A stretch of 36,912 nt of DNA from Bacteroidaceae bacterium (GCA_024693505.1 JAILKU010000079.1:1-36912); one strand, 5' to 3'; numbered from the stretch's first letter, positions 1 to 8,141 are shown. Made by a program: numbers and translations. Notes: a model not told the origin generated them from the letters alone.

Positions 1-57
1 AAGTTTAAGGGTTCAAGAGGTTTAAGGGTTCAAGAGTTCAAAAGTTCAAGGGTTCAA
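1..57. repeat. gttcaag simple-repeat tract
   Basis: Short imperfect direct repeats of the type 'gttcaagag' and 'gtttaaggg' fill the window edge. The same word composition recurs at 31967-32112 and briefly at 3118-3130, so this is a dispersed low-complexity spacer family and not a coding sequence. No function can be assigned. Confidence 0.7.
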
Positions 58-203
58 GGCGCCAGCCATTCCCCGCCCCTATAAGGGGAGGGGCAAGTGG
101 TGGGGTAGGCAAGCTGGGAGTCAAATTATTATTGTGATGAATAGCTGGGTGTTTACCCCACCCCTTGGCCCCTCCCCTCAAAAGGGAGGGGAATGCTGGC
201 GCC
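58..203. repeat. MITE-like palindromic element with about 50-bp terminal inverted repeats
   Basis: The two ends are inverted copies. The left end starts ggcgccagcc and the right end finishes gctggcgcc. Inside each arm are a small cccct/aggggagggg hairpin and a ggtggggta / taccccacc segment, so roughly 50 bp per arm pair with a few mismatches. The centre (about 110-150) is AT-rich and unique. No ORF in it resembles a transposase. The shape suits a non-autonomous mobile element or a large extragenic palindrome. I saw no clear target-site duplication. Confidence 0.6.
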
Positions 204-222
204 GTGTTACCGCCCTCTCATT

Positions 223-272
223 GGCGCCAGCCCTCTCCCCTCCATTACGGGAGGGGCAGGGGGGTGGGTCTT
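223..272. repeat. Partial third copy of the ggcgccagcc arm
   Basis: This segment repeats one arm of the 58-203 element: ggcgccagcc, then a C-rich / G-rich mini-hairpin, then ggggtgggt. It lacks an opposing arm, so it is either a solo arm or a truncated insertion. A related hairpin (ccccct-aaa-ggggg) sits at 13766-13791. Confidence 0.55.
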
Positions 273-352
273 GAGGGTCTTCTGGGGGTGGGTCTTTTTC
301 CCTTTTTTCCAATTTTTACCTGAATATCCTCTGATAATTCGCAGGAATATCG

Positions 353-360
353 TATCTTTG
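353..360 (+). promoter_or_regulatory. Bacteroidetes-type -7 box (TATCTTTG) upstream of GH92 gene
   Basis: TATCTTTG followed by GCA fits the TAnnTTTG -7 element of the Bacteroidetes primary sigma factor. No convincing TTTG -33 box is visible 19-21 bp upstream. If it is used, the transcript has a leader of about 210 nt containing the 24-bp repeats at 416-566. Confidence 0.5.
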
Positions 361-415
361 CACCCGACAGATGAATATGGATGATGTGGACAGGGGCTTT
401 TCGGGCTCGTGCGAC

Positions 416-566
416 GGATTTAACGTCTGGAGAACTAACGGATTTAACGTTCGGAGAACTAACCGATTTAGCGTCTGGAGAACCAACGGATTTGACGTCT
501 GGAGAACTGAGGACTTTTACGTCTGGAGAACCAACGGATTTAACTTCTGGAGAACTAAGGACTAAC
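416..566. repeat. Six tandem 24-bp repeats in GH92 leader
   Basis: Six units of exactly 24 bp, each with the core tctggagaac (one reads ttcggagaac) preceded by ggattta-type sequence, run from 416 to 559 and end in a partial seventh unit. Because 24 is a multiple of three, several frames stay open through the array, but none gives a plausible protein. The array lies between the putative promoter and the GH92 start codon, inside the predicted 5' leader. Confidence 0.75.
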
Positions 567-577
567 AATAATAGGAT

Positions 578-2602
578 ATGAGAAAGCTATTTCTGGGAAT
601 TCTTCTTTCCCTTTCCGCTGCGCTATGGGCGCAGGACGATGTGTTACGCAGTGTGAACCTCTTTCTGGGTACGGCCGACGACTACGGCCAGCTGGCGCCG
701 GGCGCCACGGTTCCGTTCGGGCAGGTGCAGGTCTGCCCGGACAGTAAGCCGCGGCAGCATGCCGGCTACGACTTCGAGGTGCCCGTCATCTCGGGCATCT
801 CGCTGAACCGCCTCTCGGGCGTGGGCGGCAGCGGCTGCGGCGGCAACGTCTCCCTGATGCCCGACGGCTCGGGGCGCGACATCCGCATCCTGAAGACCAC
901 CGAGGAGGCCACCCCCGGCTACTACGGCGCGATGCTCGACAACGGCGTGCGCATCGCCCTGACGGCAACGGACCGGATGGCTGTGGAGCGCTTCGTCTTC
1001 CCCCGCGGCATCGAGCCCGTACTGGTGCTGAACCCCAAGTCGTCGTTCGAGAAGGTCCACCAGAGCAGCTTCTCCGTGGTGGACGCCAGGACGGGCGCCG
1101 GCATGGTGGAGAGCAGCAATACCTGCGGCCGCGGGCGCTATCATCTCTACTATAAGCTGTTTGCCGACCGCCCGTTCGAGAGCGCGACGCTCGATGACGG
1201 GCGGGTGTGCCTGCGCTTCGGCAAGGCTGGAGAGAGCGATTTCCCCGTGGAGGTCCGCATCGTCGTCTCCACGGGCCTCGAGGCTCCGCTTGCCAAGGTG
1301 CGCGCCGAGAGCGTCTGGCAGACCCCCTTCCGGCAGCTGCGCGACGAGGCGGCCCGGCAGTGGGCCGAGGTGCTGAACCGCGTCGAGGTGAAGGGCGGCG
1401 GCTACAACGAGCGCACCCTCTTCTACACCTCGCTCTACCGCGTCTTCCACAGTCCCTTCCAGGTGACGGGCGAGGGCTTCTCCACCTATCTGGGCACGGA
1501 CGGGAAGGAGCATAACGCGACGGACGGATGCTACTACAGTTCCTGGTCGCTCTGGGACACCTACCGCACCAAGTTCCCGATGATACTGCTCCTTCAGCCC
1601 GAGCGCAGCAGGGACATCATGAACTCGCTGGCCCAGCTCTACCTGACGGGCAAGAAGGACTGGAGCACCGACTTCGAGTGCGTGCCCACCGTCCGTACCG
1701 AACATGCCATCGCCACCCTGCTCGACGCCCTCCGCAAGGGTATCGTCGGGCCCAACATGCTGCGCCCTGCCTATCCCGGCATGGTGGCCGAGGCGCAGCG
1801 GCTCAGCCTGAAGTCGCCCGACCAGGTGCTCGAGGCCGCCTCCGACTTCTGGGCGCTGGGTCAGCTGGCCGGCGAACTGGGTCAGAAGGCCGACGCGCAG
1901 AAGTGGCAGGCCAGGGGCGAGGCGCTCTTCGACAGCATCTGGCCCAAGGCGTTCATGAACATCGACGAGACCTACACCAAGATGCGCGGCAACGGGCTCT
2001 ATCAGGGCACGCGGTGGCAGTACCGCTGGGGCGCGCCGATGTTCCTCGACCGCATGATACGCCTCTGCGGCAGGCAGACGCTCCAGAACCAGCTGAGCCG
2101 CTTCTTCAGGGAACAGCTCTACAACCAGGGCAACGAGCCGGACATCCACGTCCCCTTCCTCTTCGGCCGGCTCGGTCAGCCGCTGCTCACCGGTCCTGTC
2201 GTGCAGGAGCTGATGCTCGACAGCATCACCCACCGCTACGGCGGCAACGACGCCTATCCCACGCCGTTCCAGGGCTGGGCCTTCCGCAATGCGACGCGGG
2301 GCTACGCGCCCGAGATGGACGAGGACGACGGCACGATGAGCGCCTGGTACTGCTTTGCCGCCCTCGGCCTCTATCCCACCATCGTGGGCGAGCCCGTCTA
2401 TGACCTCTTCTCGCCTCTCTTCGATGAGGCCGTGCTGAAGATGGACGAGTCGGGCCGCGTCAAGACCGTCATCCGCACCCAGGGGCGCCGCACCGTCCGC
2501 CAGCCCCTGCGCCGCGTCACCTGGAACGGCCAGGCCCTCCCCAAGTTCCAAATCAGTCACGCCCGTCTGGCCAAGGGCGGACAGCTCGTCTTCTGGTATT
2601 GA
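578..2602 (+). CDS. GH92 family alpha-mannosidase, secreted
   Basis: Predicted exo-acting alpha-mannosidase of glycoside hydrolase family 92, calcium-dependent and inverting in characterised members, which trims alpha-mannosides such as N-glycans or yeast mannan. A signal peptide (residues 1-19, ending LWAQ) leads into the N-terminal beta-sandwich with the family motifs FLGT (29-32) and PGATVPFGQVQ (41-51). The (alpha/alpha)6 domain shows SLWDTYR (324-330), GNEP (518-521, with the Glu expected to act as catalytic acid) and DEDDGTMSAWY (581-591, with the Asp pair expected to serve the base). At 674 aa it is shorter than the usual 730-780. The segment between WDTYR and GNEP departs from the common GH92 sequence, with TDFECVPTVRTEHA where other members have a GYHAVPVI-like stretch. 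The substrate linkage is therefore uncertain. The gene is followed by a PH-domain gene only 2 bp away. Confidence 0.88.
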   Translation: MRKLFLGILLSLSAALWAQDDVLRSVNLFLGTADDYGQLAPGATVPFGQVQVCPDSKPRQHAGYDFEVPVISGISLNRLSGVGGSGCGGNVSLMPDGSGRDIRILKTTEEATPGYYGAMLDNGVRIALTATDRMAVERFVFPRGIEPVLVLNPKSSFEKVHQSSFSVVDARTGAGMVESSNTCGRGRYHLYYKLFADRPFESATLDDGRVCLRFGKAGESDFPVEVRIVVSTGLEAPLAKVRAESVWQTPFRQLRDEAARQWAEVLNRVEVKGGGYNERTLFYTSLYRVFHSPFQVTGEGFSTYLGTDGKEHNATDGCYYSSWSLWDTYRTKFPMILLLQPERSRDIMNSLAQLYLTGKKDWSTDFECVPTVRTEHAIATLLDALRKGIVGPNMLRPAYPGMVAEAQRLSLKSPDQVLEAASDFWALGQLAGELGQKADAQKWQARGEALFDSIWPKAFMNIDETYTKMRGNGLYQGTRWQYRWGAPMFLDRMIRLCGRQTLQNQLSRFFREQLYNQGNEPDIHVPFLFGRLGQPLLTGPVVQELMLDSITHRYGGNDAYPTPFQGWAFRNATRGYAPEMDEDDGTMSAWYCFAALGLYPTIVGEPVYDLFSPLFDEAVLKMDESGRVKTVIRTQGRRTVRQPLRRVTWNGQALPKFQISHARLAKGGQLVFWY

Positions 2603-2604
2603 TT

Positions 2605-3117
2605 ATGTTGTACTATCGTATGAAATGGGACGGGTCTGTCATCCTGGCCACCGTCTCGATGCTTGTCATCCTGCTTGCTGCCACGGCGTTCGTCCTGTTC
2701 GGCGGCTACGCCCGCTTCTGGTGGATTCTCCTTATCTTCTGGGTGATACATCTGATCCCGGCGCTCTTCATGCCTCTTGGCGTAGGGTGTGCCGAGGACG
2801 GCGTTTTCATCCGTCGTCCCGTCGGACGTATTGTCGTTCCCATCGAAGCGCTGAAGAACGTCTCGCCTGTCGGGGCTAAAGACCTCGGCGGCACGAGGAT
2901 CGTGAATATCAACGGCCTCTTTGGCTACCTTGGCCTGATGCGGAATGAGCGGCTGGGCCTTTACCGTCTCTATGCCACCAGCCGTAGCGACTACGTCCTG
3001 ATAGAGTCCGAACGCCGGAAGTATGTCGTCTCTTGTCCGGAACGCGAGGAATTCATCGCCGCCTGCCAGCACTACCTCGATGCCTACAGAAGGCAAGCAC
3101 AAATTCAAAATTATTGA
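2605..3117 (+). CDS. Small membrane protein with bacterial PH domain
   Basis: A 170-aa protein of the bPH_4-like type. An N-terminal YYRMKWD segment is followed by two hydrophobic helices (about residues 12-60, through FWWILLIFWVIHLIPALF). A soluble beta-rich domain then carries the pattern D-G-V-F-I-R-R...I-V-V-P-I-E-A-L, and ends in a helix (REEFIAACQHYL) typical of the end of a PH fold. The family is common in Bacteroidetes and its role is unknown. The start is taken as ATG at 2605, two bases after the GH92 stop; a longer frame would need a TTG inside the previous gene, and ATG at 2620 is an alternative. The near-zero gap suggests translational coupling with the GH92 gene. Confidence 0.7.
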   Translation: MLYYRMKWDGSVILATVSMLVILLAATAFVLFGGYARFWWILLIFWVIHLIPALFMPLGVGCAEDGVFIRRPVGRIVVPIEALKNVSPVGAKDLGGTRIVNINGLFGYLGLMRNERLGLYRLYATSRSDYVLIESERRKYVVSCPEREEFIAACQHYLDAYRRQAQIQNY

Positions 3118-3130
3118 GTTCAAAGTTCAA

Positions 3131-3238
3131 GGAGTCGAGCGCAGCTCAATTATGAACTCCTGAAACAGCGAGTACAGAACCAAACTCGTTTGGATTCTGT
3201 CGAGTCGTGACAGGAGTCGAGCGCAGCTCAATTATGAA
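3131..3238. repeat. Dispersed repeat pair flanking a palindrome
   Basis: The 26-bp word beginning ggagtcgagcgcagctcaat occurs at 3131-3156 and again at 3213-3238. Its core is present in reverse complement at 16900-16918. Between the two direct copies lies a roughly 60-bp imperfect palindrome (3157-3216): outer arms ctcctg/caggag and an inner hairpin cagaa-ccaaac / gtttgg-attctg at 3175-3199. This looks like a REP/BIME-type extragenic element. Confidence 0.65.
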
Positions 3239-3247
3239 TTATGAATT

Positions 3248-3703
3248 ATGAATTGCTTTAAGCCTTTCCATCTGCTGATGGCGTGGCTCAGCCCGCTGCC
3301 GTTCATAGCGCCCGCCCTCGCGATCCTCATGCTCTTAGTGCTCAGCGAGGAACCGGCCCGCTTCCTGTACGACACGTTCTCGCCCCTCTGGGTGCCTTCG
3401 TTCTTCGTGCTTGGCGGGCTGAACATAGCGCTCTTCACGCTCCGCTACTTCCGTCGCAGGGACTGCCTCTACGTCTTCCTCTTCTCCCTTCTCGTAGCGG
3501 TCTCGTTCGCCGCCCTGCCTCTTATGCATAAGCTGATCCAGGACGGCTCTCACCACCAGCGCATCCTCAATATCGTCTATTACCTCGTTGTGAGCAATGG
3601 CCTCTTCTATTGCGCCTTGAACCGTTTCTACTACCTCAGGGACAGGGACCGGGACAGGGGAATCGCTCCGCCGGAAGGAAAAACAGAGCGGACTGAAGAG
3701 TAA
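3248..3703 (+). CDS. Hypothetical four-TM inner-membrane protein
   Basis: The family is not recognised. The 151-aa product has about four hydrophobic helices: residues 9-33, 48-64, 72-94 and 107-124. It ends in a charged tail (DRDRDRG...) that should be cytoplasmic. Positive residues after the second helix (RYFRRRD) also suggest a cytoplasmic loop. It lies 130 bp after the PH-domain gene, behind a dispersed repeat, and 31 bp before the HU-like gene, so it may be the second or third cistron of a short operon. Codon composition matches its neighbours. The start is the ATG giving MNCFKPFHLL; nothing upstream in frame looks better. Confidence 0.6.
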   Translation: MNCFKPFHLLMAWLSPLPFIAPALAILMLLVLSEEPARFLYDTFSPLWVPSFFVLGGLNIALFTLRYFRRRDCLYVFLFSLLVAVSFAALPLMHKLIQDGSHHQRILNIVYYLVVSNGLFYCALNRFYYLRDRDRDRGIAPPEGKTERTEE

Positions 3704-3734
3704 AACCAATAACTAGACAAAGAATAAAAGAACT

Positions 3735-4358
3735 ATGCTGAAATACGTATTACAGGAGATGCCCGACATGCACGAAGGGCAGAAGAAGATTTTCCCCAAG
3801 CTGATCGCAGCCGGGCAGGTAGGGAGTGCGAAGATGTTGAACAGGTACCAGCTGACCGGCACGGCGAACCGTAACGTTGCCGGCCAGGTGCTGATGTCGC
3901 TGCCCGACATCATCGGGGCCTATCTTACCGAGGGCCATACCGTCAAGGTTGACGGGCTGGGCACGTTCTCCCTCTCGCTGGAGTTCGACGACGACAAACC
4001 CGGCGGGCAGACTTCCGACGGAAGCGAGGACGGCTATCGGCACGTCCGCGTGAAGGGCATCAACTTCCGGCCCGACAAGGATTTCCTCCAGCTGGTGCAG
4101 AAGAATGCCGAGTTCGAGCGCGGCGAGAGTCATGTGGTCCGGGTCTCCAAGTCCCAGTTCTCCCCTGCCGAGCGCCTTGTCCGCCTGCAGGACTACCTGG
4201 ACACTCATCCCTACATCAGGCTCAGCCAGTACTGCACCCTGAACCAGCTCAGCCGCACCGCTGCCAGCCTGGAACTGAAGCGCTTCTCGGCCGACCCGGA
4301 GAGCGGAATCAAGGCCAGCGGCTCAGCTTCCCACAAGGTTTGGGTGAAGGGGACTTGA
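3735..4358 (+). CDS. HU-like DNA-binding protein with C-terminal wHTH-like extension
   Basis: The 207-aa product belongs to the Bacteroidetes HU-related DNA-binding proteins, which are longer than classic HU (about 90 aa). Residues 1-120 hold the HU-like domain: a helical start, the turn DGLGTFSLSLEFDDD (74-88) matching the conserved G-x-G-x-F/L strand pair, and a strand VRVKGINFRPDKDF (105-118) matching the F-x-P-x-K region. Residues about 138-207 (SPAERLVRLQDYLDTHPYIRL...) form a second helical module resembling the winged-helix extension in this group. It probably shapes DNA or acts as a nucleoid-associated factor; the target is unknown. It is cytoplasmic, with no signal peptide. The start ATG follows an A-rich leader. 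Confidence 0.75.
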   Translation: MLKYVLQEMPDMHEGQKKIFPKLIAAGQVGSAKMLNRYQLTGTANRNVAGQVLMSLPDIIGAYLTEGHTVKVDGLGTFSLSLEFDDDKPGGQTSDGSEDGYRHVRVKGINFRPDKDFLQLVQKNAEFERGESHVVRVSKSQFSPAERLVRLQDYLDTHPYIRLSQYCTLNQLSRTAASLELKRFSADPESGIKASGSASHKVWVKGT

Positions 4359-4433
4359 CGATTGGCACGCTGCAAAAATGCAAGAGGAAAGTTTAATCGG
4401 TATGGAACTTGTAACGATAATAATTGATGAACG

Positions 4434-4853
4434 ATGAAAAGAGAGATAATGTTGTTTGTGACCTTGCTGATGACTTGCACGGCTGGTTATTCACAGGATT
4501 TGCGTAATAGTTCAAATATGCACATCGGCAAAATAGAGTCTGACGGTATCGTGCTTGACCAAATGAATATGACCATTGGGAAGTTCGAGTCAGATGGTAA
4601 TGTCAGGGATAGAAACAACATGCTGGTAGGGAAGATTGAGAAAGACGGAACCGTCAGGGACTGTATGAATATGTTGGTGGGGAAGGTCAAAAGTGATGGG
4701 GAGGTTGTGGACAAGAACAATATGCAGACAGGACGGGTTAAGTCAGACGGCACGGTAGTCAATCGTCATAACATGACAATTGGTTATGCCAAGAATGTAC
4801 CTGTTACCTATGCTGCAGTATTCTTTTTCTTTGGCTTTTTTAATCATCGATGA
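4434..4853 (+). CDS. Secreted 17-residue tandem-repeat protein (5-fold beta-flower-like)
   Basis: A signal peptide (residues 1-20, ending AGYSQ) precedes five consecutive 17-residue repeats of the pattern N-M-x-(I/V/T)-G-(K/R)-(I/F/V)-x-(S/K)-D-G-x-V-x-(D/N)-x-x, plus a sixth partial copy (NMTIGYAK). Each repeat alternates short strands and DG turns, as in the Bacteroidetes proteins called '5-fold beta-flower'. Naming that family is from memory of its repeat pattern. A hydrophobic C-terminus (AAVFFFFGFF) ends the 139-aa chain. The function is unknown; it probably sits in the periplasm or outer membrane. The gene converges with the GH2 gene at 4935, with 81 bp between stops and no obvious hairpin terminator. 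Confidence 0.75.
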   Translation: MKREIMLFVTLLMTCTAGYSQDLRNSSNMHIGKIESDGIVLDQMNMTIGKFESDGNVRDRNNMLVGKIEKDGTVRDCMNMLVGKVKSDGEVVDKNNMQTGRVKSDGTVVNRHNMTIGYAKNVPVTYAAVFFFFGFFNHR

Positions 4854-4934
4854 GGGCCAAGCAGGCGATACAAAGATGATAGAGGCTGAATTCAAGTCGA
4901 AATAAGGCTGAATTTATTGCAGTCAAAAAGTGAG

Positions 4935-7808
4935 TCAGTCCGTAGGCCCTCCCGCACTATGACTGTTTAATTCCAGGATCTGCTGGCGGTTCAGGTTGTA
5001 TCCCTCAGCGGAGAGGACGGTGTTGGTGAAGTCGGCGCAATCTACGGTCAGCCGGTATTTCTCCCCCGGGAGAAGGTGGAGATAGCCCTCGCTGAAGTAG
5101 GCGGGAAGGACTGCTTCGCCGGTGTCGCGGCGGCGCACATTGAACTTCAGGGCGATGGCGGCGCTGCTGCCGGTATTCACGATCTCGATTTCCTTCCGCT
5201 CTTTCCCGTTTGCTCTGATCCTGGCTTTCAGCATGGGGGAGGGCAAGTCGTTGAGGGCACGGAAGCGGTTGGCGGATTGGACGAGATAGTCGTTGCGTGA
5301 GACGAGACGTCCGTGCTGGTAGATCTCGAGGCGTTCGATGATGATGTCCCCGCCGGTGAGGGGTGTCAGGGTGAAGACGTGCTGGAGGGTGTTGGACGGT
5401 ATGTCCTTGATCTTGATTTCCTTCCTGAAGAGTTGCTTGTCGTTGAGTGTGTAGCGTGCCGCGACGGCTGTCAGCTGCTGCATCTCGTGGGGTGACAGAT
5501 TGAGCACCATAACCTTTCCGTCGTGCGGGTTACGCTGGATATGAACGGGTTCGCAGGCTTTCTTGCTGCCGAAGAAGGAGCCGTGCGTCTCGAAGTCCCA
5601 CGAATAAGTCTGCCACTCGAGGCTTGGCCAGGCGGGATGCGTCATCCAGAGCAGCAGGCCCGTACAGGAGTTCCACAGACGGCTGTTCCAGGACTCGAAC
5701 ATGGCGCGGTAGCTGTCGTAGTTCACCATCTGTGCTTTCTTGCAGAACTCGCTCATGGAGCGGGATTCGCCGTACATGCTGTCGATGGCGCTGCAGTACT
5801 CGGGCAGTCCGCCGTGCAGGTCGTGATAGTTCCAGGTGTCGCTTATGGGCCATCGTTCGGACTCGGGAATGAACTTCTCCATCGTCTCGGCTGTGGGTAC
5901 TGAGGGTGTGCCCAGCTCAGTGGAGAAGCCGTGTGCAATCCGGGTGTGATAGTCGGATATGTCGGCGCGGTGCTGCCAAGGTCCGCTGGGCCGCAGGTTC
6001 ATGTAGCGCGAGTTGGGGTTGTAGTGGCGTGTGCCATCCTCCTCGGCGATGATATCGACAAGCATCCGGTTCAGGGAAGTGGGGGCGTATCCCTCGTTCC
6101 TGGGGCACCAGACGGCGATGGAGGGGTGGTTGCGGAACCGCTTCACCACTTCGCGGGCATTGCGGGCAAAGAGCACCTCGTCGTTTACGTTCTGGTTGAA
6201 ACCCTCGGTAGAGAGCCAGAAGTCGTTCCATACAAGCATGCCGTACTCGTCGCAGAGCGTGTAGAAGAGTTCCTCGGTGTTCTCGCCCGTCCAGTTCCTG
6301 ACCATATTGAAGCCTGCTTCGCGGTGGAGGCGGAAGGCGGGCTCGAGGCGTTCGCGGCTGACCCGCTTCATTCCGTCGTCCATTCCCCAGTTGCCTCCGC
6401 GACAGAAGATCCGTTTGCCGTTGCAGCGGATGACGAGGTAGGGGGCCGTGCCGTCCTGCCCGATGACGCTAAGCTGCGAAATGTCGGTGGAAGGCAACAG
6501 CCTGGCAATGACCACGTCCTTCTCGCTTGTCTCGCGGGCCGGCACAGAGGTAAAGGGGATGACGCCGTTGCGTATGTCGTTGGTGGGGGAGTAGTCGATC
6601 CGCAGTTCTCCGGCTGTGTCCGAGAAGACGCTCAGCTCGTAGCTCAGTTCGCGGATGCCAAAGGGGATCGTGCACTTGTCCGAGCACCGGGTTCCGTCGA
6701 ATACCGAGATGTCCATCGTGTACATCTCCTGTTTCCCATAGCCGTTCGGCCACCAGAGTCGGGGTTTCCCGATGCGGAGTGCGGGGATGAGGTCTTTGGT
6801 GAGCACTACCTTCCTGTGCTCCCCGGGGCGGAGGGAAACTGGGTGTTCGAAGGAGATGCCGTCGTCGATCTGTCCTTTCAGTACAACTTGCTTCGCCTGG
6901 TCTGCCAGGTTGACGACGTCCACCGATACGGTCAGGTCGGCATAGTCCGTGTCGGGCAGGGGCAGGTCGGTCACGATCCGGGGGTATTCCAGGCGGACAT
7001 CGCCTGTGGATTCGAGGAAGACATCCTGCCAGATACCGATGTTGCGGTCGCGGATGCCGGGAATCCAGTCCCAGCCCTCGCTGCTGATGAATGTGGGCCC
7101 GTCGAAGCAGAGCTGTCCTCCGTTGGGTCCGCAGCCCGACTTGCCGGACTGCTCGTGCGGTATGCCCGGATTGTAGGGCTGATAGATCTTCACGGCGAGT
7201 ACGTTTGTGGGTGCCAAGTAGGGGGTGATGTCGAAACGTGCCTGTACGAAAGCGCCCTCGATGGTTCCCAGTTTATGGCGGTTGAGCCAGACATCGGCGC
7301 GGTAGTTGATGCCGTCGAAGCGCAGCCAGGTCCTGTTGCCCGAGTGTTCAGGCAGAGGGAAGGCTATCCTGTACCACCATTCCTCGCGGCACAGGTCCTC
7401 GGGGATGGCCATGTTGTTCAGGCCGTAGTAAGGGTCTGGATATACACCTGCATCGACAAGGGTTGTCAGCACGGTGCCCGGGACGACGGCATTGTACCAG
7501 GCGGAGGTGTTGTAGTCTTCGTCGAAGATGGAGCCCCGCATGCCGATGACCTCGTCGTCGGAAGCCAGTTCCCAGCCGCCGGCGATGCGCCAGACATCGT
7601 TTGCCTGTGGCTCCAGCCGTGCTGCGGAGGATGTCTTGGCACGCCGTACTGCAGGGGTCGGCAAGGCCTTTGATTTGGGCAGCAGACTATCGGGCAGCGG
7701 CGAGGTGAGGCCGAAGTTTATGGGGAATTCCTGTTTGTGTTCCTGGGCGAACGCCAACGAGCAGCTCAGCATGAGCAAGGATAGGAAAAAGGCGGCTTTC
7801 TTATTCAT
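4935..7808 (-). CDS. GH2 exo-beta-mannosidase / exo-beta-glucosaminidase-like enzyme, secreted
   Basis: The 957-aa glycoside hydrolase family 2 enzyme should release beta-linked sugars with retention. A signal peptide (1-21, AFAQ) and a Pro/Lys-rich linker lead to the sugar-binding jelly-roll (about 75-270), containing VPGTVLTTL (109-117) and GWDWIPGIRDRNIGIW (245-260). That sequence marks the beta-mannosidase/CsxA/EndoM branch and not the beta-galactosidase branch. Ig-like domains follow (275-390). The TIM barrel (about 455-745) has the acid/base in PRNEG (Glu572) and the probable nucleophile in FSTELGTPS (Glu631). The C-terminal domains (760-957) include an Ig-like one. The exact sugar cannot be decided from sequence; mannose and glucosamine are both possible. 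The gene stands alone on this strand. Confidence 0.87.
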   Translation of the reverse strand: MNKKAAFFLSLLMLSCSLAFAQEHKQEFPINFGLTSPLPDSLLPKSKALPTPAVRRAKTSSAARLEPQANDVWRIAGGWELASDDEVIGMRGSIFDEDYNTSAWYNAVVPGTVLTTLVDAGVYPDPYYGLNNMAIPEDLCREEWWYRIAFPLPEHSGNRTWLRFDGINYRADVWLNRHKLGTIEGAFVQARFDITPYLAPTNVLAVKIYQPYNPGIPHEQSGKSGCGPNGGQLCFDGPTFISSEGWDWIPGIRDRNIGIWQDVFLESTGDVRLEYPRIVTDLPLPDTDYADLTVSVDVVNLADQAKQVVLKGQIDDGISFEHPVSLRPGEHRKVVLTKDLIPALRIGKPRLWWPNGYGKQEMYTMDISVFDGTRCSDKCTIPFGIRELSYELSVFSDTAGELRIDYSPTNDIRNGVIPFTSVPARETSEKDVVIARLLPSTDISQLSVIGQDGTAPYLVIRCNGKRIFCRGGNWGMDDGMKRVSRERLEPAFRLHREAGFNMVRNWTGENTEELFYTLCDEYGMLVWNDFWLSTEGFNQNVNDEVLFARNAREVVKRFRNHPSIAVWCPRNEGYAPTSLNRMLVDIIAEEDGTRHYNPNSRYMNLRPSGPWQHRADISDYHTRIAHGFSTELGTPSVPTAETMEKFIPESERWPISDTWNYHDLHGGLPEYCSAIDSMYGESRSMSEFCKKAQMVNYDSYRAMFESWNSRLWNSCTGLLLWMTHPAWPSLEWQTYSWDFETHGSFFGSKKACEPVHIQRNPHDGKVMVLNLSPHEMQQLTAVAARYTLNDKQLFRKEIKIKDIPSNTLQHVFTLTPLTGGDIIIERLEIYQHGRLVSRNDYLVQSANRFRALNDLPSPMLKARIRANGKERKEIEIVNTGSSAAIALKFNVRRRDTGEAVLPAYFSEGYLHLLPGEKYRLTVDCADFTNTVLSAEGYNLNRQQILELNSHSAGGPTD

Positions 7809-7838
7809 AAATGGTTACGTTTATCAGCATTGTTACGG

Positions 7839-7846
7839 CAAAGATA
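7839..7846 (-). promoter_or_regulatory. -7 box (TATCTTTG on minus strand) for GH2 gene
   Basis: CAAAGATA on the plus strand reads TATCTTTG on the minus strand, about 31 bp upstream of the GH2 start, and matches TAnnTTTG. No good -33 TTTG lies at the proper spacing. The divergent spacer 7809-8141 (333 bp) otherwise holds only the promoter and repeats listed separately. Confidence 0.5.
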
Positions 7847-8022
7847 TTCAGAAATACCGACAATACGTCATCTTCCCGACGAAATTTTCCCTTTGCGGGC
7901 GTTTTTGGCAACATTGCACCGGGAAATCCTCCGGTTATCATGCCTTTGACAGATATTTCTGTGAGAATCGGACAGAAAAATTACTTTTGCGGGCAAATGG
8001 ATAAAGCATATAAGAAGCTTTA

Positions 8023-8055
8023 TTTGATTGTTTCAAAAGAAAGTCGTATCTTTGC
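8023..8055 (+). promoter_or_regulatory. Bacteroidetes promoter, TTTG-N21-TATCTTTG
   Basis: TTTG at 8023-8026 and TATCTTTG at 8048-8055, separated by 21 bp, match the -33/-7 consensus of the Bacteroidetes housekeeping promoter well. Transcription would start near 8062 and read through the tcgaaat repeats into the gene at 8142. Confidence 0.7.
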
Positions 8056-8084
8056 AGGCAGATATGCAGAATTAGCATTGGAAT

Positions 8085-8122
8085 CGAAATCTCGAAATCT
8101 CGAAATAACTAAGCATCGAAAC
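8085..8122. repeat. tcgaaat repeats upstream of the four-helix-bundle gene
   Basis: Three contiguous 8-bp units of tcgaaatc type plus a separate atcgaaac lie in the predicted leader of the gene at 8142. The same 8-bp unit forms a longer array just downstream of that gene (8886-8949). Confidence 0.7.
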
Positions 8123-8141
8123 AATAAACAAATCAGGAACA

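Noticed and set aside
245..581. Open frames through the 24-bp repeats at 416-566
   Set aside because: Three overlapping frames on both strands are open only because the period is divisible by three; none has credible composition.
644..2560. 638-codon open frame antisense to the GH92 gene
   Set aside because: It is the GC-rich shadow of a gene with clear family motifs. Its translation is Ala/Arg/Gly/His-rich without domains. The same applies to the long antisense frames over the GH2 gene (5931-7673), the amidase gene (13847-15298 and 15671-16624) and the alkylsulfatase (19638-20912).
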